From: WHSP01 sp964424945
GTDB taxonomy: Bacteria; Gemmatimonadota; Gemmatimonadetes; Longimicrobiales; Longimicrobiaceae
Length of the DNA: 8,847 nucleotides
NCBI GenBank assembly: GCA_964424945.1
Contig: CAYRLB010000101.1
Span: 1-8,847, forward strand
Reading direction: 5' to 3'
Positions 7,868-8,847 of the stretch are shown here, piece after piece. The first letter of the stretch is position 1, and each line of letters opens with the position of its first letter. The notes beneath the pieces were generated by a model. That model did no database searches, was not told the origin of the DNA, and worked only from the letters and a program-made list of their open reading frames with translations. Both the position numbers and the translations under genes were made by a program.

Positions 7868-8512
7868 CTACCGGGTCGCGTCCCCGCCCTCCAGGTCGTC
7901 CCAGCGCGTCCGCCGCCATCGCTCTTCCGGAGCGATCGCTCCCGCCACCAGCCCCCAGCCGCCGAACACTCCCGCCCACCCCGCGGCGGAATCACCGACC
8001 GATACCGAATCGTCACCCTCGAAGATGAGGTTGTAGAGCGAGCCGAGCATTGCCCCGCCGAGCGCGCCGCCCAACCCGCGCTGCAGCGCGCTCGCGAAGC
8101 GGCCCGGCACCCCGCGGCTGACCTCGACCCTCCGCACATCAATCGGCGCGAGCGACAGCGTCCCCACCGGCGGATCGAGTGATAACGTCAGCGAGTCGCG
8201 CGTGGCGTGAAGCATCGTCCCGATGAGCTGTCGCTGCCATGCCTCGCCCGCCTGCAGATCCGCCGGGCGGCGGAGCGTGACGCGGACGCGAGGTCCATCT
8301 TCCGCGCTCTGCGCCGCGACCGGCGAGGTCGTCACCGCGGTCAGTACGAAAAGCAGGAGGGCACAAGGAAGCCACGCCCGAATGGCGCCGATGCCGCCGG
8401 CTCTATCGTGACCAGGCAACCGACCTCCGCCTGCCCCCGCGCCATTACGAACACTACGCGATCCTCCCTCGATCCAACGGCGCAGACGGAATCGGTCCAC
8501 GATGCCCCCCAC
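7868..8512 (-). CDS. Exported glycine-zipper protein, function unknown
   Basis: The protein has 214 residues from the GTG at 8512, which has GGAG six bases upstream (8522-8519). A TTG at 8419 is an alternative start that would give 183 residues and a more ordinary signal peptide. The hydrophobic core CALLLFVLTAVTTSPVAA (about 51-68) is followed by a likely cleavage site near AAQ-SAE (67-72), so the protein should be exported. The mature part begins with strands RVRVTLRRP and a DSLTLSL ... APIDVRRVEVSRG segment resembling a small beta-barrel. A glycine-zipper stretch GLGGALGGAMLGSLYNLIF and a second Gly/Ala-rich hydrophobic segment AGVFGGWGLVAGAI near the C-terminus suggest membrane association. 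I recall similar 'EVSRG plus glycine zipper' proteins as common in Gemmatimonadota, without known function. It follows the upstream gene in the same frame, with three bases between that stop and the GTG. Confidence 0.75.
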   Translation of the reverse strand: MGGIVDRFRLRRWIEGGSRSVRNGAGAGGGRLPGHDRAGGIGAIRAWLPCALLLFVLTAVTTSPVAAQSAEDGPRVRVTLRRPADLQAGEAWQRQLIGTMLHATRDSLTLSLDPPVGTLSLAPIDVRRVEVSRGVPGRFASALQRGLGGALGGAMLGSLYNLIFEGDDSVSVGDSAAGWAGVFGGWGLVAGAIAPEERWRRTRWDDLEGGDATR

Positions 8513-8515
8513 TCT

Positions 8516-8847
8516 CTACTCCGCGGCCGCCAGCCGAACCGCCGACGCGCCAAGCTGCTGGGCGACCGCCGCGAGCATCCCCACCTTCGCGGCATCAGGG
8601 GACCCAACCGCCTCCGCGCTGAGGCCGGCCGCAATGCTCGCAAGGGCAGCTTCCCGCGCCCGACCGCCGAGCGCTTCCGCGGCCGCCAGCTCTGCCCGCA
8701 CCTCCGCGATCCTGTCGGCAGGCAGCCCGGCGGAGCGCTCGAGCTGATCGAGATATGCCCCCGCCAGCGCGAAAGACGCCGGCCACACGAAACGCTGCTG
8801 CCCCTGCGGGTTGAAGTGATCGAAGCGGACGGTCTTCGCCGCATCGA
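8516..8847 (-). CDS. C-terminal part of an unrecognised alanine-rich helical protein
   Basis: The reading frame is open to the right edge, so the start lies outside; 110 complete codons are visible, ending at TAG 8518-8516. The translation begins DAAKTVRFDHFNPQGQQRF, followed by VWPASFALAGAYLDQLERSAG. The remaining 75 or so residues are strongly helical and rich in Ala, Glu, Arg and Leu (DRIAEVRAELAAAEALGG, GMLAAVAQQLGASAV) and resemble a C-terminal helical bundle. No catalytic motif is visible and I do not recognise the family. Codon usage and amino-acid pattern are coding-like and the frame is the only sensible one here. The next gene begins three bases after its stop in the same frame, so the two are probably co-transcribed. 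Confidence 0.65.
   Translation of the reverse strand, partial: DAAKTVRFDHFNPQGQQRFVWPASFALAGAYLDQLERSAGLPADRIAEVRAELAAAEALGGRAREAALASIAAGLSAEAVGSPDAAKVGMLAAVAQQLGASAVRLAAAE

Noticed and set aside
8341..8844. Minus-strand 167-codon frame near the right edge
   Set aside because: It overlaps two better frames, one with a signal peptide and one with a helical domain. Its translation is Arg/Ser-rich and low in complexity.

Overview
The window is GC-rich bacterial chromosome with compact genes on both strands. No mobile element, CRISPR array, tRNA or rRNA could be recognised. The most likely source is a soil or environmental Gemmatimonadota-like bacterium. The clues are an exported S9-type peptidase, a four-cysteine lipoprotein, and an exported glycine-zipper protein with an 'EVSRG' strand, all types I associate with that phylum. 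This placement is an inference from recall, not from a search.

Layout, left to right. (1) 1-641, minus: the N-terminal 213 residues of an exported beta-propeller protein, probably an S9 (prolyl oligopeptidase/DPP-IV-like) peptidase, which runs off the left edge. (2) 642-1143: a 502-base gap with a strong minus-strand rho-independent terminator, an AT-rich dyad and a NotI-centred palindrome. (3) 1144-3394, minus: a two-gene lactate unit. ldhA (D-lactate dehydrogenase, NAD-linked) comes first and overlaps by 35 bases an FMN-dependent L-2-hydroxyacid (lactate-type) dehydrogenase or oxidase. (4) 3395-3702: the divergent promoter gap. (5) 3703-4599, plus: a YegS-like lipid kinase, ending at a 14-bp hairpin shared with a convergent gene. 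(6) 4694-5317, minus: a small lipoprotein. (7) 5318-5675: a second divergent gap. (8) 5676-6239, plus: a DUF4112 membrane protein, followed by a weak terminator. (9) 6502-7848, plus: a complete cytochrome P450 with a good Shine-Dalgarno site. (10) 7868-8847, minus: an exported glycine-zipper protein, preceded in the same frame, across one TAG codon, by the C-terminus of an unrecognised helical protein that enters from the right edge.

Only the lactate pair forms an obvious functional unit. D-lactate and L-lactate (or similar 2-hydroxyacids) would both feed pyruvate, through NAD(H) and through FMN respectively. The other genes are mostly single transcription units involved in the envelope or lipids (lipid kinase, lipoprotein, DUF4112, glycine-zipper protein) or in oxidation (P450, with no redox partner in view). 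I found no convincing undescribed multi-gene system. The most curious stretches are the 642-1143 gap and the in-frame TAG junction near 8516.
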